A stretch of DNA of 49,710 bases from an uncultured Pelagibacteraceae bacterium (GTDB lineage Bacteria; Pseudomonadota; Alphaproteobacteria; Pelagibacterales; Pelagibacteraceae). The position numbers and the translations under genes were made by a program. How positions within the stretch are numbered: the first letter of the stretch is position 1; every line of letters starts with the position of its first letter. Positions 25,849 to 35,159 of this stretch are shown here, piece after piece. Below the pieces are notes generated by a model. The model was not told where the DNA came from, ran no database searches, and worked only from the letters and a program-made list of their open reading frames with translations. The stretch lies in assembly GCA_902561465.1 (NCBI GenBank), contig CACEPH010000004.1, forward strand, positions 1-49,710. The letters run 5' to 3'.

Positions 25849-27707
25849 TGTCAAAACGTAAAACTCACCATGAAGAATGTGATATACTTGTAGTAGGTGG
25901 TGGAATGGCAGGAACCGGTGCTACATTTGAAGCGAGACACTGGGGGAGAGATCTAAAAATTATTTGTGTTGAAAAAGCAAACATTGATCGAAGCGGAGCA
26001 GTTGCTCAAGGTCTTTATGCAATTAACTGCTATATGGGGATGCAGTGGAATGAAAATCAACCCGAAGATCATGTGCGTTACGCTCGTAACGACCTAATGG
26101 GATTAGTAAGAGAGGATCTTGGTTATGATATGGCTCGTCATGTAGATTCAACAGTTCACATGTTTGACGAATGGGGTTTGCCTATGATGAAGAATCCAAA
26201 AACTGGAAGATATCAAAGAGAAGGTAAATGGCAAATAATGATTCATGGTGAAAGTTACAAACCTATAGTGGCTGAAGCTGCTAAAAAATCTGCTGATAAA
26301 ATTTATAATCGAATAATGATTACTCATTTGTTAATGGATGAAAACGATGAAAATAGAGTTGGTGGAGCCGTAGGTTTTAATATGCGTACAGGAGATTATT
26401 ATGTGTTTCGTGCTAAAACAGTAATTGTTGCAGCAGGTGGAGCTTCTCACATTTTTAAACCACGAGCAGTCGGAGAAGGTATGGGAAGAACTTGGTATGC
26501 ACCTTGGAGTAATGGATCTGCTTATGCTTTACCAATTGAAGCCGGTGCAAAAATGACTCAAATGGAAAACCGAATTGTTTTATGCAGATTTAAAGACGGA
26601 TATGGTCCTGTCGGAGCTTATTTTTTGCATTTAAAAACTTACACACAAAATGCCAATGGAGAGAATTATGAAAAAAAATGGTACGAACAAACAAAAAAAT
26701 TGGTAGGTGAATATATTGATCATCATCCAACGCCAACATGTTTGAGAAACCATGCTTTTGTTCAAGAAGTAATGGCAGGTGGAGGACCAATTCAAATGGT
26801 AACCAAAGAAGCTTTTCAAGATCCACACTTAGAAACGGTTGGTTGGGAAAACTTTCTTGGTATGACCGTTGGACAAGCAGTTGTTTGGGCATCTCAAAAT
26901 ATCGATCCTAAATATACAAATCCTGAATTAACAACTTCAGAACCTTATGTAATGGGTTCTCATGCAACATGTTCAGGAGCTTGGGTAAGCGGTCCAGAAG
27001 ATATTTCTCCACCAGAATATTTTTGGGGATACAATAGAATGACTACAATTCAGGGACTTTTTGGTGCGGGTGACACAGTCGGAGGAAGTGCGCATAAATT
27101 TTCTTCTGGCTCTTTCACAGAAGGTCGTTTAGCTGCTAAAGCTGCAGTCAAATATATAGAAGATCAAAAAGCAAAAAATATAAAAGTTAGTGATAAACAA
27201 TGTGAAGATTTCAAAAAAATTATATATAAACCATTAGAAAATTATACTGTTGGTAGAAATGAAATTACTGGAGGTACAGTTTCACCAAGTTATTTTTCTC
27301 CAATTCAAGGTCTTCAACGTCTTCAAAAAATAATGGATGAATATGTTGGAGGAATTTCAGTAAATTATATGACAAACGGAAATTTACTTAAAAGAGGCTT
27401 AGAATTATTGCAATGGTTGCAAGAAGATTTAGAACATATCGGAGCTGAAGATTATCATCAACTTATGCGCGCTTGGGAATTAAAACATCGTGCAATAACT
27501 TCACAATGCGTAACAGAACATACATTATTTAGAGAAGAAACACGTTGGCCTGGATATTATTATCGAGGCGATCACATGAACTTGGATGATAAAAATTGGC
27601 ACTGCTTAACTGTATCTAGACGAGATCCTAAAACTGGCAAGTTTAAAATGGAAAAAATGCCGGTTTATCATATAATTGGCGATGAAGAGAAAAAAAAGGC
27701 TTCATAA
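25848..27707 (+). CDS. aprA: Adenylylsulfate reductase alpha subunit (AprA)
   Basis: AprA (619 residues) is the FAD subunit that interconverts APS and sulfite plus AMP. The N terminus has the dinucleotide-binding VVGGGMAGTGATFEARHWG. The active-site block RFKDGYGPVGAYFL contains the substrate-binding arginine, and the FAD region GLFGAGDTVGGSAHKFSSGSF is intact. In organisms without dissimilatory sulfate reduction the enzyme is thought to run towards sulfite oxidation. Neighbouring suyAB and xsc both release sulfite, which supports that direction here. No ATP sulfurylase gene is in the window. Confidence 0.97.
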   Translation: MSKRKTHHEECDILVVGGGMAGTGATFEARHWGRDLKIICVEKANIDRSGAVAQGLYAINCYMGMQWNENQPEDHVRYARNDLMGLVREDLGYDMARHVDSTVHMFDEWGLPMMKNPKTGRYQREGKWQIMIHGESYKPIVAEAAKKSADKIYNRIMITHLLMDENDENRVGGAVGFNMRTGDYYVFRAKTVIVAAGGASHIFKPRAVGEGMGRTWYAPWSNGSAYALPIEAGAKMTQMENRIVLCRFKDGYGPVGAYFLHLKTYTQNANGENYEKKWYEQTKKLVGEYIDHHPTPTCLRNHAFVQEVMAGGGPIQMVTKEAFQDPHLETVGWENFLGMTVGQAVVWASQNIDPKYTNPELTTSEPYVMGSHATCSGAWVSGPEDISPPEYFWGYNRMTTIQGLFGAGDTVGGSAHKFSSGSFTEGRLAAKAAVKYIEDQKAKNIKVSDKQCEDFKKIIYKPLENYTVGRNEITGGTVSPSYFSPIQGLQRLQKIMDEYVGGISVNYMTNGNLLKRGLELLQWLQEDLEHIGAEDYHQLMRAWELKHRAITSQCVTEHTLFREETRWPGYYYRGDHMNLDDKNWHCLTVSRRDPKTGKFKMEKMPVYHIIGDEEKKKAS

Positions 27708-27725
27708 TCTAAAAAAAATTAATTA

Positions 27726-28076
27726 ATGGATCTTCTAGATAAAAAAGATCAAGAAATATTCAAAATTGCTGAACCTATATGGGATAACCTTGTAAAATCT
27801 TCAAATATGAAAGATTACGGTGGGTTTACCAGAGATTTTTCATCACAAATGCTATACGGAGCAAATGAAGTGGAATTAGGAAAGCAGTGGGCTAGTAATA
27901 AATTATTGACGAATTTGTCACAAAAAAAAGAATTCTTAGGGTGTATAAGGAGAGATAATTTTATAACTATTCTTATAAAACAAAAAAGCGATGTAGTTTC
28001 AGGAGAATTTCTAGGAAGACTTGTATTGGGAGTTGAGGGCGATCAGATCAAAGTATTTGGTGCGACAATATTTTAA
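27726..28076 (+). CDS. Conserved-looking protein downstream of aprA, function unknown
   Basis: A 116-residue soluble protein, 18 bp after aprA and co-directional. It has an amphipathic N-terminal helix region (DKKDQEIFKIAEPIWDNLVK), a central MLYGANEVELGKQW, and a beta-rich second half ending in GEFLGRLVLGVEGDQIKVFGATIF. The alpha-plus-beta order recalls cystatin/NTF2-like small folds, but I do not recognise the family. Its location makes a sulfur-oxidation accessory role worth testing. Confidence 0.6.
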   Translation: MDLLDKKDQEIFKIAEPIWDNLVKSSNMKDYGGFTRDFSSQMLYGANEVELGKQWASNKLLTNLSQKKEFLGCIRRDNFITILIKQKSDVVSGEFLGRLVLGVEGDQIKVFGATIF

Positions 28077-28107
28077 TATTACATTTTATAGAAAAAGTTT
28101 CCAAGTT

Positions 28108-28242
28108 ATGTTACTTAAATCCATGATTTTAAAAAAGCTACCACGACAATTAAGCCCTAAGACCTGGAAAATTGCGCTTTATACTGCACTTTTAATCTGC
28201 TGGTCTGTAATTATTGTAGGAAGCTTTTCAATATTTAGCTAA
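28108..28242 (+). CDS. 44-residue single-pass membrane peptide
   Basis: The frame from ATG 28108 encodes a basic amphipathic N terminus (MLLKSMILKKLPRQLSPKTWK) followed by one hydrophobic segment (ALYTALLICWSVIIVGSF). A later in-frame ATG at 28123 is also possible. It lies between the 116-residue protein and the cytochrome gene, same strand. Positive-inside topology would leave the tail out of the cytoplasm. No family recognised. Confidence 0.5.
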   Translation: MLLKSMILKKLPRQLSPKTWKIALYTALLICWSVIIVGSFSIFS

Positions 28243-28313
28243 AATTTATAAATTTAACAAATCTTCCCTTTTCTATCTTCATCTTATAGGTTTAATTATA
28301 AAGGATCATAATA

Positions 28314-28619
28314 GTGAAAATAATTATATTTATTTTATTTTTATTAAACTTCTTTAGTTCAGCTTATGCAGATTCTAAAATGGAATTAGGTTTGGAAGTT
28401 TATAAAAGCAAAGCAATGTGCGGAACTTGTCATATTTTAAAAGCCGCTGAATCATCAGGTGATATTGGTCCTAACTTAGATCAACTAAAACCATCATTGA
28501 ATCAAATTATATATGTTGTTACGAATGGCATTGGAGTAATGCAATCATGGGAAGGCATTTTAACCAAAGAAGAGATTGAAGCAGTAGCTTATTATGTCTT
28601 TAATGTCACGAATGAATAA
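28314..28619 (+). CDS. Small periplasmic class I c-type cytochrome
   Basis: A 101-residue protein with a signal sequence (MKIIIFILFLLNFFSSAYA, cleavage before DS) and a single heme-binding CGTCH near residue 36. The distal methionine is probably in GVMQSWEG, and the final ALL-alpha helix EEIEAVAYYVFNV is typical of class I cytochromes. The GTG start is backed by an AAGGA site 8 bases upstream. It is encoded just after the apr genes, so it may carry electrons from sulfite-related chemistry to the oxidase. Overlaps the next gene by 8 bp. Confidence 0.88.
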   Translation: MKIIIFILFLLNFFSSAYADSKMELGLEVYKSKAMCGTCHILKAAESSGDIGPNLDQLKPSLNQIIYVVTNGIGVMQSWEGILTKEEIEAVAYYVFNVTNE

Positions 28620-29529
28620 AAACTACTTCTCTAAAATAAGAATCCTTGATGGAGGAATGGGTCAAATGCTACTTGCTAAAGGGTTAAAACCTAAAGGTTC
28701 ACTATGGTCAGCAACTGCTTTAGTAGATAAAAAATATCATGAACTAGTGGTAGATACCCATTTAGATTTTATTAAATCTGGTGCTGAAGTTATAACAACA
28801 AATAATTTTGCCGCGAGAAGAATAAGAATGGTTCAAAATAATGTTGAAGATTACTTTAATTATGCAAACGAAAAAGCAGGTGAACTTGCGGTAAAAGCTA
28901 AAGAAATTTCAAAAAAAAATATTTTGATAGCAGGCAGTTTACCAGCTCAAAATGATACTTATGTATTAGATAAAAGAGATAAAAAAATAATTGAAAAAAG
29001 TTTTTATGAACAGGCTGTATTATTAAAACCTTTTGTAGATTTTTTTTACTTAGACGTTTTGTGTGGCAGTAAAGAATGTGAAATAGCACTTAATGTTACA
29101 GAAAAATTAAACCTGCCTGTTTTAGTTGGATTACATATTAAAAAGAATGGTAAACTACCATCAAATGAAAGCTTAAGTGAAGTGGTTGAAAAATGTAAAA
29201 ACAAAAACTGGCTAGGTGTAATATTGGCATGTGTATCTCCTGAAATAATAGAAAATACAACTGATGAAATGAAAAAACTGAACTTACCTTTTGGTTACAA
29301 AGCAAATCTTTGGAGATCAGAAGAACCCGTTCCCGTACATAATTTTGCTTCGCCCGAGGATAAGATTGGAGCAAATCCTATTGAAACTATGGGAACAAGA
29401 GATGAATATACTGGAGAAAAATTTTTAGAATTTGCTAAAAAAATGATGAACAAAGGTACGACAATCTTTGGTGGTTGTTGTGAAACAAAACCTTTACATA
29501 TAAATAAAATTTCCGTTCTTAAGAATTAA
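28612..29529 (+). CDS. Homocysteine S-methyltransferase family protein
   Basis: A 305-residue (beta/alpha)8 enzyme of the BHMT/MmuM family. ILDGGMGQMLL lies at the N terminus and EVITTNNFAARR follows. The zinc-binding cysteines appear as LACVSPE (near residue 208) and GGCCETKP near the C terminus. Such enzymes methylate homocysteine from betaine, S-methylmethionine or similar donors; the donor here is unknown. Three in-frame ATGs exist (28594, 28603, 28612); the last overlaps the cytochrome stop by 8 bp and is preferred without a decisive ribosome site. Confidence 0.8.
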   Translation: MNKNYFSKIRILDGGMGQMLLAKGLKPKGSLWSATALVDKKYHELVVDTHLDFIKSGAEVITTNNFAARRIRMVQNNVEDYFNYANEKAGELAVKAKEISKKNILIAGSLPAQNDTYVLDKRDKKIIEKSFYEQAVLLKPFVDFFYLDVLCGSKECEIALNVTEKLNLPVLVGLHIKKNGKLPSNESLSEVVEKCKNKNWLGVILACVSPEIIENTTDEMKKLNLPFGYKANLWRSEEPVPVHNFASPEDKIGANPIETMGTRDEYTGEKFLEFAKKMMNKGTTIFGGCCETKPLHINKISVLKN

Positions 29530-29536
29530 TTAACTG

Positions 29537-30706
29537 TTAAGCGCTTCTATAAAGTTTTGTTATAACAAATTCTTTATGTCCTAAAGCTTCTGCACAAGTA
29601 ATTCTTCCATTGGCAGTTTTTACCGTAATATCTATTAAAGCATCTCCAGCTTGATTTAAATTCATTTCTCTTTTTAATATTTTAGAAACATCCAAATCAA
29701 TATGTTCACTCATAGTCGAAGCAGTTTTTGGATTAGCTGTTAATTTAATAACTGGTTCAATTGGATTGCCGACCACATTTCCTTGTCCTGTAGGAAATAA
29801 ATGTACAGTAAAACCAGCAGCTGCTTGAAGGGTAACGCATTCTGCAGCGGCAGATGAAGTATCCATAAAATATAAACCTTTACCATTTTTAGGTTCCTCA
29901 GCTGGTTCCAGAACATCCACGTATTTAACTTTTTTTCCAATTTTTTGTAAATTTCCAAAAGCTTTTTCTTCTATTGTTGTTAATCCACCTTTTATATTGC
30001 CAGCTGTTGGTTGGCTTTCAGATAAATCATTTGTTTTATTTTCTAAAATAAAATTATTATAATTATTCCAAGTATCTAAAAATTTCTTCTTTGCTTTTTC
30101 GTCTTTACCCCTGGCGGCACACACCATTTCGGCTCCCGTAATTTCTGATGTTTCACCAAAGCAAAGATGAACACCATGGGGCTCGAGTTTATCCATTAAA
30201 TTTCCAACTGTAGGATTTGAAGCCAAACCGGATGTTGTATCTGACTCACCGCATTTTACTGAAATCCACAAATCACTTAAAGGACATTCAGTTCTTTGTT
30301 TTTCACTTGCCCATTGTACAAATTCTTGAGCTTTTTTTGAGGCTTTCATTGTTGTTCCAATATCACCAAGACCTTCTATGCTAAATCCTTCAACAGGTTT
30401 TCCAGTTTTGGCAATTTCATCTACAACTTTTTTTGTCCACTTAGGCTCAATACCAACAACTATTACAGCTGCAACATTTGGATTTTTTCCTGTACCTATT
30501 ATTGTTCTAAAAAATAACTCTAAATCTTTTCCAAATTGTAATCTTCCATAGGAATGTGGAATAGCAACTGTTCCTTTAATATTATTTCCGATAGCTTCTG
30601 CGCATGCGTTTGAAATATCATCTACAGGTAAAATTATTACATGATTTCTAATTCCTACTCTTCCATTCTCTCTTTTATAGCCCATAAATGTTTTTGAAAT
30701 AGACAT
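29537..30706 (-). CDS. suyB: (2R)-sulfolactate sulfo-lyase beta subunit (SuyB)
   Basis: SuyB (389 residues) is the UxaA-family large subunit that cleaves 3-sulfolactate to pyruvate and sulfite. The N terminus [21 protein letters not shown], the [18 protein letters not shown] block, [22 protein letters not shown] and the terminal [14 protein letters not shown] match characterised SuyB rather than altronate dehydratase. The exact length of 389 also fits. It follows suyA by 6 bp on the minus strand and is convergent with the methyltransferase gene. Function in this organism is inferred from family resemblance. Confidence 0.88.
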   Translation of the reverse strand: MSISKTFMGYKRENGRVGIRNHVIILPVDDISNACAEAIGNNIKGTVAIPHSYGRLQFGKDLELFFRTIIGTGKNPNVAAVIVVGIEPKWTKKVVDEIAKTGKPVEGFSIEGLGDIGTTMKASKKAQEFVQWASEKQRTECPLSDLWISVKCGESDTTSGLASNPTVGNLMDKLEPHGVHLCFGETSEITGAEMVCAARGKDEKAKKKFLDTWNNYNNFILENKTNDLSESQPTAGNIKGGLTTIEEKAFGNLQKIGKKVKYVDVLEPAEEPKNGKGLYFMDTSSAAAECVTLQAAAGFTVHLFPTGQGNVVGNPIEPVIKLTANPKTASTMSEHIDLDVSKILKREMNLNQAGDALIDITVKTANGRITCAEALGHKEFVITKLYRSA

Positions 30707-30712
30707 AATTAA

Positions 30713-31006
30713 TTACCACTTTTTAGTTTTGACATTATGTACATGTACGTGATCACCTTTTTTAATTGGAGCTACTACCTTACCAATATCATGGCCATAT
30801 TTTAATATAACATCTCCTGATTTGAAATCTTTAAGAGCAATTTTGTGACCTAATGGAATTTCACTAATTGATTTTATTTTAATTGTTTTATCATTTTCCA
30901 TTATCCAACCAATACATTCTTGATTTTTTGAAGTTTTATCAATAACAACTACAGCTACATTGTCTTTTTCATCATGAATAATCAAATCTGTTTGAGGCAT
31001 TTTCAT
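30713..31006 (-). CDS. suyA: (2R)-sulfolactate sulfo-lyase alpha subunit (SuyA)
   Basis: A 97-residue SAF-domain protein, the small subunit partner of SuyB. The segment IPLGHKIAL, VILKYGHDIGKVVAPIKKGD and the end HVHVHNVKTKKW are closely similar to characterised SuyA, which ends in HVHNLKTKRW. Altronate and galactarate dehydratases have the two domains fused; here they are separate genes, as in SuyAB. The start lies 53 bp from the divergent xsc start, so the two units share a short promoter region. Confidence 0.88.
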   Translation of the reverse strand: MKMPQTDLIIHDEKDNVAVVVIDKTSKNQECIGWIMENDKTIKIKSISEIPLGHKIALKDFKSGDVILKYGHDIGKVVAPIKKGDHVHVHNVKTKKW

Positions 31007-31059
31007 ACTGGATATAGCCTTAAAATTGATATATTTAAAGTATTTTTTAAGGATTTATC

Positions 31060-32835
31060 ATGACGAAAATGACAACTGAAGAAGCCTTTGTAAAAGTTTT
31101 GCAGATGCATGGTATAGAGCATTCATTTGGAATTATTGGTTCAGCTTTTATGCCAATTTCTGATCTGTTTCCAAAAGCAGGTATTACCTTTTGGGATGTT
31201 GCTCATGAGTCAAATGGAGGATTAATTGCAGATGGCTATACTCGCTCTACAGGCAAAATAGCAATGTGCATAGCTCAAAATGGACCAGGTATTACTGGTT
31301 TGGTAACTCCTATCAAAACAGCATATTGGAATCACACTCCAATGCTTTTAGTAACTCCACAGGCGGCAAATAAAACAATGGGTCAAGGAGGATTTCAAGA
31401 AGTTGAACAAATGAATCTTTTTAAAGATATGGTTTGTTACCAAGAAGAAGTAAGAGATCCATCTAGGATGGCAGAAGTATTAAATCGTGTTATAGAAAAA
31501 GCAATAAGAGGATCTGCTCCAGCACAAATAAATGTCCCTAGGGATTATTGGACTCAAGTAGTTGATATAGAACTACCTCCAATTGTTCGTTTAGAAAGAC
31601 AATCAGGTGGATCAAGTGCAGTTTCTAAAGCAGCAGAATTATTATCTAATGCAAAATTTCCTGTGATACTATCTGGCGCAGGTGTAGTTATTGGTAATGC
31701 TATTCAAGATTGCAAAAAATTAGCTGAACGATTAGATGCGCCAGTTTGCTCTGGCTATCAACACAATGATAGTTTTCCAGGAAGTCATCCTTTAGCAGTT
31801 GGTCCTTTGGGATATAACGGCTCAAAAGCAGCAATGGAATTAATTTCAAAAGCAGATGTTGTTTTGGCTTTAGGCACTCGTCTAAATCCTTTTTCAACTT
31901 TACCCGGGTACGGAATAGATTACTGGCCTAAGAAAGCTAGCATAATACAAGTTGACATGAATTCAGACAGGATTGGTTTAACAAAAAAAGTAACAGTTGG
32001 AATTTGTGGAGATGCTAAGTTAGTTGCACAACAGTTATTATCAAAGTTATCTAAAAATGCAGGCAATAACGATAGAGAAAAACGAAAAGCTTTAATTCAT
32101 CAAACAAAATCAGCATGGTTACAAAAATTAACAAGTTTAGATCATGAAGAAGATGATCCAGGCACTACATGGAATAAAGACGCTCGTAAGAGAGACAAAG
32201 ATAGAATGTCACCACGTATGGCATGGAGAGCTATTCAAGCAGGACTTCCTCCAAATGCAATAATTTCAAGTGATATTGGAAATAATTGCGCTATAGGTAA
32301 CGCTTATCCTACTTTTGAGGAAGGTAGAAAATATTTAGCTCCAGGTCTTTTTGGTCCATGTGGATACGGATTTCCAGCAATACTTGGTGCAAAAATTGGA
32401 TGTCCCAATGTTCCTGTTGTTGGTTTTGCTGGTGACGGTGCGTTTGGAATAAGCATGAGCGAAATGAGCTCTTGTAACCGAAAAGAATGGCCATCTGTTA
32501 CAATGGTAATTTTTAGAAATTATCAGTGGGGAGCAGAAAAAAGAAACTCAATACTTTGGTTTGATGATAATTTTGTAGGAACAGAACTAGATCCTGAATT
32601 GAGCTATGCAAAGGTAGCACAAGGTTGTGGATTAAAGGGAGTTCAGGTTAAAACACAACAAGAATTAACAGATGCTTTAAAAAAATCTTGTGAAGAACAA
32701 AAAAAAGGTGTTACAACTTTTATAGAAGTAATTTTAAATCAAGAACTTGGGGAACCTTTTAGAAGAGATGCTATGAAAAAGCCAGTTAAAGTTGCGGGAA
32801 TTAATGCAAAGGATATGCGTCCACAAAGAAATTGA
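31060..32835 (+). CDS. xsc: Sulfoacetaldehyde acetyltransferase (Xsc)
   Basis: Xsc (591 residues) is a thiamin-diphosphate enzyme that turns sulfoacetaldehyde and phosphate into acetyl phosphate and sulfite, the key step of taurine, isethionate and related C2-sulfonate use. The N-terminal pyrimidine-binding domain has GIIGSAFMPISDLFP and QNGPGITGLV; the central PQAANKTMGQGGFQEVEQ block is typical of Xsc. The ThDP motif GDGAFGIS...N lies near residue 457. A phosphotransacetylase gene downstream at 46941 could use the acetyl phosphate. Divergent from suyAB. Confidence 0.95.
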   Translation: MTKMTTEEAFVKVLQMHGIEHSFGIIGSAFMPISDLFPKAGITFWDVAHESNGGLIADGYTRSTGKIAMCIAQNGPGITGLVTPIKTAYWNHTPMLLVTPQAANKTMGQGGFQEVEQMNLFKDMVCYQEEVRDPSRMAEVLNRVIEKAIRGSAPAQINVPRDYWTQVVDIELPPIVRLERQSGGSSAVSKAAELLSNAKFPVILSGAGVVIGNAIQDCKKLAERLDAPVCSGYQHNDSFPGSHPLAVGPLGYNGSKAAMELISKADVVLALGTRLNPFSTLPGYGIDYWPKKASIIQVDMNSDRIGLTKKVTVGICGDAKLVAQQLLSKLSKNAGNNDREKRKALIHQTKSAWLQKLTSLDHEEDDPGTTWNKDARKRDKDRMSPRMAWRAIQAGLPPNAIISSDIGNNCAIGNAYPTFEEGRKYLAPGLFGPCGYGFPAILGAKIGCPNVPVVGFAGDGAFGISMSEMSSCNRKEWPSVTMVIFRNYQWGAEKRNSILWFDDNFVGTELDPELSYAKVAQGCGLKGVQVKTQQELTDALKKSCEEQKKGVTTFIEVILNQELGEPFRRDAMKKPVKVAGINAKDMRPQRN

Positions 32836-32841
32836 AAAATT

Positions 32842-33993
32842 TTAACCTATAACTAAATCTAATTTTTTTTTGCCTAATCTTTCATTTCCAGAATCAGTTA
32901 CTAAATAAGTTTCTCCTAAATTCATAGCAAGTTGGCTTTCACTATCCATTAAAATCATATGCATGAAAAAGACCATTCCTTGAGTTAAAATAAAAGGATT
33001 CCCAGTATATAACATAGGCCAATCCATCCAATTGGGAGCAAAAGTAGCGCCCATAGAGTATCCACAAGCATTCATTCTAGATTTTTTATAACCCATTTCA
33101 TCAAAAATTTTAGCATGAGCATCAAAAACATCGCCTATTTTATTACCCGGTTTTAATTTATTTTCACATGCTTTTAGTGATTCAAAACAGACCGAATACA
33201 TTTTTTTTTGCTTTTCATTTACCTTGCCAATAGGAATAGTTCTAAACATTGCTGAGTGATAATGTTTATAGGTTCCGGCCCATTCTATCGATAATTGGTC
33301 AGTTTTATCTAACTTTCTCTTTTCACTTTGATAACGACAAAGCAAAGCATTTTTTCCTGATCCTATGATAAATTCATTGGCAGGATAATCTCCGCCACCA
33401 TTAAATATAACTCCTTGCATTTCAGATAAAATTTTTGATTCATTTACTCCTGCATGTGAATATTTCCAAGCAGCTTCCATAGCTCTATCTGCTAGCTCGG
33501 CTGCTTTTCTTACGTATATTATTTCAGCTGGAGATTTTATGACTCTTAGTAAAGAAACTAATTCGGATTGATCATAAAGTTTTGCAAAATTTTTTAAAGA
33601 ATTATTAAGTTTAAGAGCATTTCTTCCAGTTAATCCATAAGCCTCATACTCAACACCTAAATTAGAATTTTCTAAACCAAGTTCAGATAAAATTTTTTTT
33701 AATTCGTTCGCTGGATTAGATTTTTCTTTATCTATCCAAATTCTAATATCTTTTATAATAGAAGTATTTTCAGCTTGTCTCAAGTCGGGAGCTCTTGTTA
33801 ATAAAACTAAATCTCCTTTTAAGGTTAAAATTAGACACTGAAAATAAACATAACCAAAGGTATCGTAACCTGTTAGCCAATACATTGATTCTTGTCTAAA
33901 CATTAACAATCCATCAAGATTCTGTTTTTTTAATTTTTCTATTACTTTAGATTTTCTTTCTAGAAATTCTTCTTTTTTAAAATGAATGGTCAC
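32842..33993 (-). CDS. M24-fold (creatinase/prolidase-like) hydrolase lacking metal ligands
   Basis: A 383-residue two-domain pita-bread protein with an N-terminal creatinase domain (MYWLTGYDTFGY) and an M24 catalytic domain. Four of the five canonical dimetal ligands look substituted: the first Asp is Glu in SIEWAG, the second is Ala in HSAMFRT, the His is replaced in GYSMG, and the first Glu becomes His in FFMHMIL. Only the final Glu in GETYLVT remains. This recalls metal-free creatinase more than aminopeptidase P. It is the last gene of a minus-strand run (GMC, TerC, SDR, MazG). Confidence 0.75.
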   Translation of the reverse strand: MTIHFKKEEFLERKSKVIEKLKKQNLDGLLMFRQESMYWLTGYDTFGYVYFQCLILTLKGDLVLLTRAPDLRQAENTSIIKDIRIWIDKEKSNPANELKKILSELGLENSNLGVEYEAYGLTGRNALKLNNSLKNFAKLYDQSELVSLLRVIKSPAEIIYVRKAAELADRAMEAAWKYSHAGVNESKILSEMQGVIFNGGGDYPANEFIIGSGKNALLCRYQSEKRKLDKTDQLSIEWAGTYKHYHSAMFRTIPIGKVNEKQKKMYSVCFESLKACENKLKPGNKIGDVFDAHAKIFDEMGYKKSRMNACGYSMGATFAPNWMDWPMLYTGNPFILTQGMVFFMHMILMDSESQLAMNLGETYLVTDSGNERLGKKKLDLVIG

Positions 33994-34001
33994 TTATTAA
34001 A

Positions 34002-34373
34002 TTACTCGACAAATTGTTTTAAATCAGGTTCGGAATAATTTGGTCCTTTCATAACTTTACCTTTTTCATTATAGATAGGCTTTCCATCTTTGCCTAATTT
34101 ACTCATATTTGCTCTTTGGACTTCCTTAAAGCATTTATCTAAATCTATTCCATAAGCACAACCTGCTCCATAGGTAACATAAAGAATATCAGTCAAAGCA
34201 TCAGCTACTTCTTTTAAGTCTTTTTCTTTCATCGCTACTTCTAATTCGTTTAGTTCTTCTTTGATTAAATCAAATCTAAGTTTCATAGTTTTTTCATCTG
34301 GAAATTGTGGTTTACTGATTACTCTTTGACCAAATGTTTTCATAAATTTTTTAACGTCTTCAAAATTACTCAT
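34002..34373 (-). CDS. MazG-like nucleotide pyrophosphohydrolase
   Basis: A 123-residue protein with the all-alpha NTP-pyrophosphohydrolase motif: EELNELEVA followed by EVADALTDILYVTYGAG, giving the E-x2-E...E-x2-D acidic set that holds magnesium. It resembles small phosphoribosyl-ATP pyrophosphohydrolase/MazG relatives thought to clear aberrant nucleotides. The C terminus ends in a short loop region KPIYNEKGKVMKGPNY, common in this subgroup. It is spaced 8 bp from the M24 gene and 14 bp from the SDR gene. Confidence 0.78.
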   Translation of the reverse strand: MSNFEDVKKFMKTFGQRVISKPQFPDEKTMKLRFDLIKEELNELEVAMKEKDLKEVADALTDILYVTYGAGCAYGIDLDKCFKEVQRANMSKLGKDGKPIYNEKGKVMKGPNYSEPDLKQFVE

Positions 34374-34387
34374 TTGTATCTACCTCT

Positions 34388-35155
34388 TTATATTGCTGTC
34401 CAGCCACCATCCACTAAAATTGAAGTTCCGGTAATCATTTTAGATGAGTCCGAAGCTAAAAATGCAACAGCTGTTGCTACGTCCCCTAATTCAGCAAATT
34501 TTCCCATAGGGATTTTTTTAAGCGTATCATTTTTAAATTTTTTACTTTTTAAAAATTTTTTTGTCATTGGTGTAACTACAAAGGTTGGGCATACTGTGTT
34601 TACTCTAATATTGTTCTTAGCTAAATCTATAGCCATTCCTTTAGTTAATCCTTCTAGGCCCGATTTTGTCATATTATAAACACTTCTGATAGGTCCTCCC
34701 ACATGAGCCATTTGTGAAGACATATTTATTATAGATCCTCCAATTTTTTTTCTATTTTTTGCCTCTAGCATTTTAAGAGTACACAACTGTGCCACATGAA
34801 ATGTAGATATGGTATTTAGTTTTACTAAATATTCCATATTTTTTTTTTGAACTTTAGTAAAATGTTCTGGAATGTTGTGTCCAGCATTATTCACTAAAAT
34901 ATCAATTCTTTTTTGTTTATTTATAATGTTTTTAATCTGATTGTAGTTAGTAACATCGCAAACATAAGCTGAGCATTTTGATTTTAATTTTTTTACAATT
35001 TTAGAAACATTATTTAAATCTTTTTCAGTTCTACTAACAATAATAAGATCAGCTCCAGCTTCAGCAAGAGCTATTGCGCATGCTCTACCAATACCTTTTC
35101 CAGCACCAGTAATTAAAGCAGTTTTATTTTTTAAATTAATTTTATTAAGGTACAT
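34388..35155 (-). CDS. Short-chain dehydrogenase/reductase (SDR)
   Basis: A classical SDR of 255 residues: the cofactor-binding TGAGKGIGRACAIA near residue 16, the NNAGHN motif near residue 89, catalytic Ser in NMSSQMAHVGG, and YNMTK with catalytic Tyr and Lys. The end reads TGTSILVDGGWTAI. These enzymes oxidise or reduce secondary alcohols with NAD(P). Its substrate is unknown. Given the SuyAB and HpsN genes nearby, a sulfonated diol or hydroxy acid is one possibility, but the neighbouring GMC and M24 genes point to other substrates too. Confidence 0.88.
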   Translation of the reverse strand: MYLNKINLKNKTALITGAGKGIGRACAIALAEAGADLIIVSRTEKDLNNVSKIVKKLKSKCSAYVCDVTNYNQIKNIINKQKRIDILVNNAGHNIPEHFTKVQKKNMEYLVKLNTISTFHVAQLCTLKMLEAKNRKKIGGSIINMSSQMAHVGGPIRSVYNMTKSGLEGLTKGMAIDLAKNNIRVNTVCPTFVVTPMTKKFLKSKKFKNDTLKKIPMGKFAELGDVATAVAFLASDSSKMITGTSILVDGGWTAI

Positions 35156-35159
35156 ATTT

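Noticed and set aside
29537-31006. Altronate/galactarate dehydratase for the split UxaA-type genes
   Set aside because: Separate small and large subunits, length and terminal motifs match SuyA and SuyB better, and no hexuronate genes are nearby.
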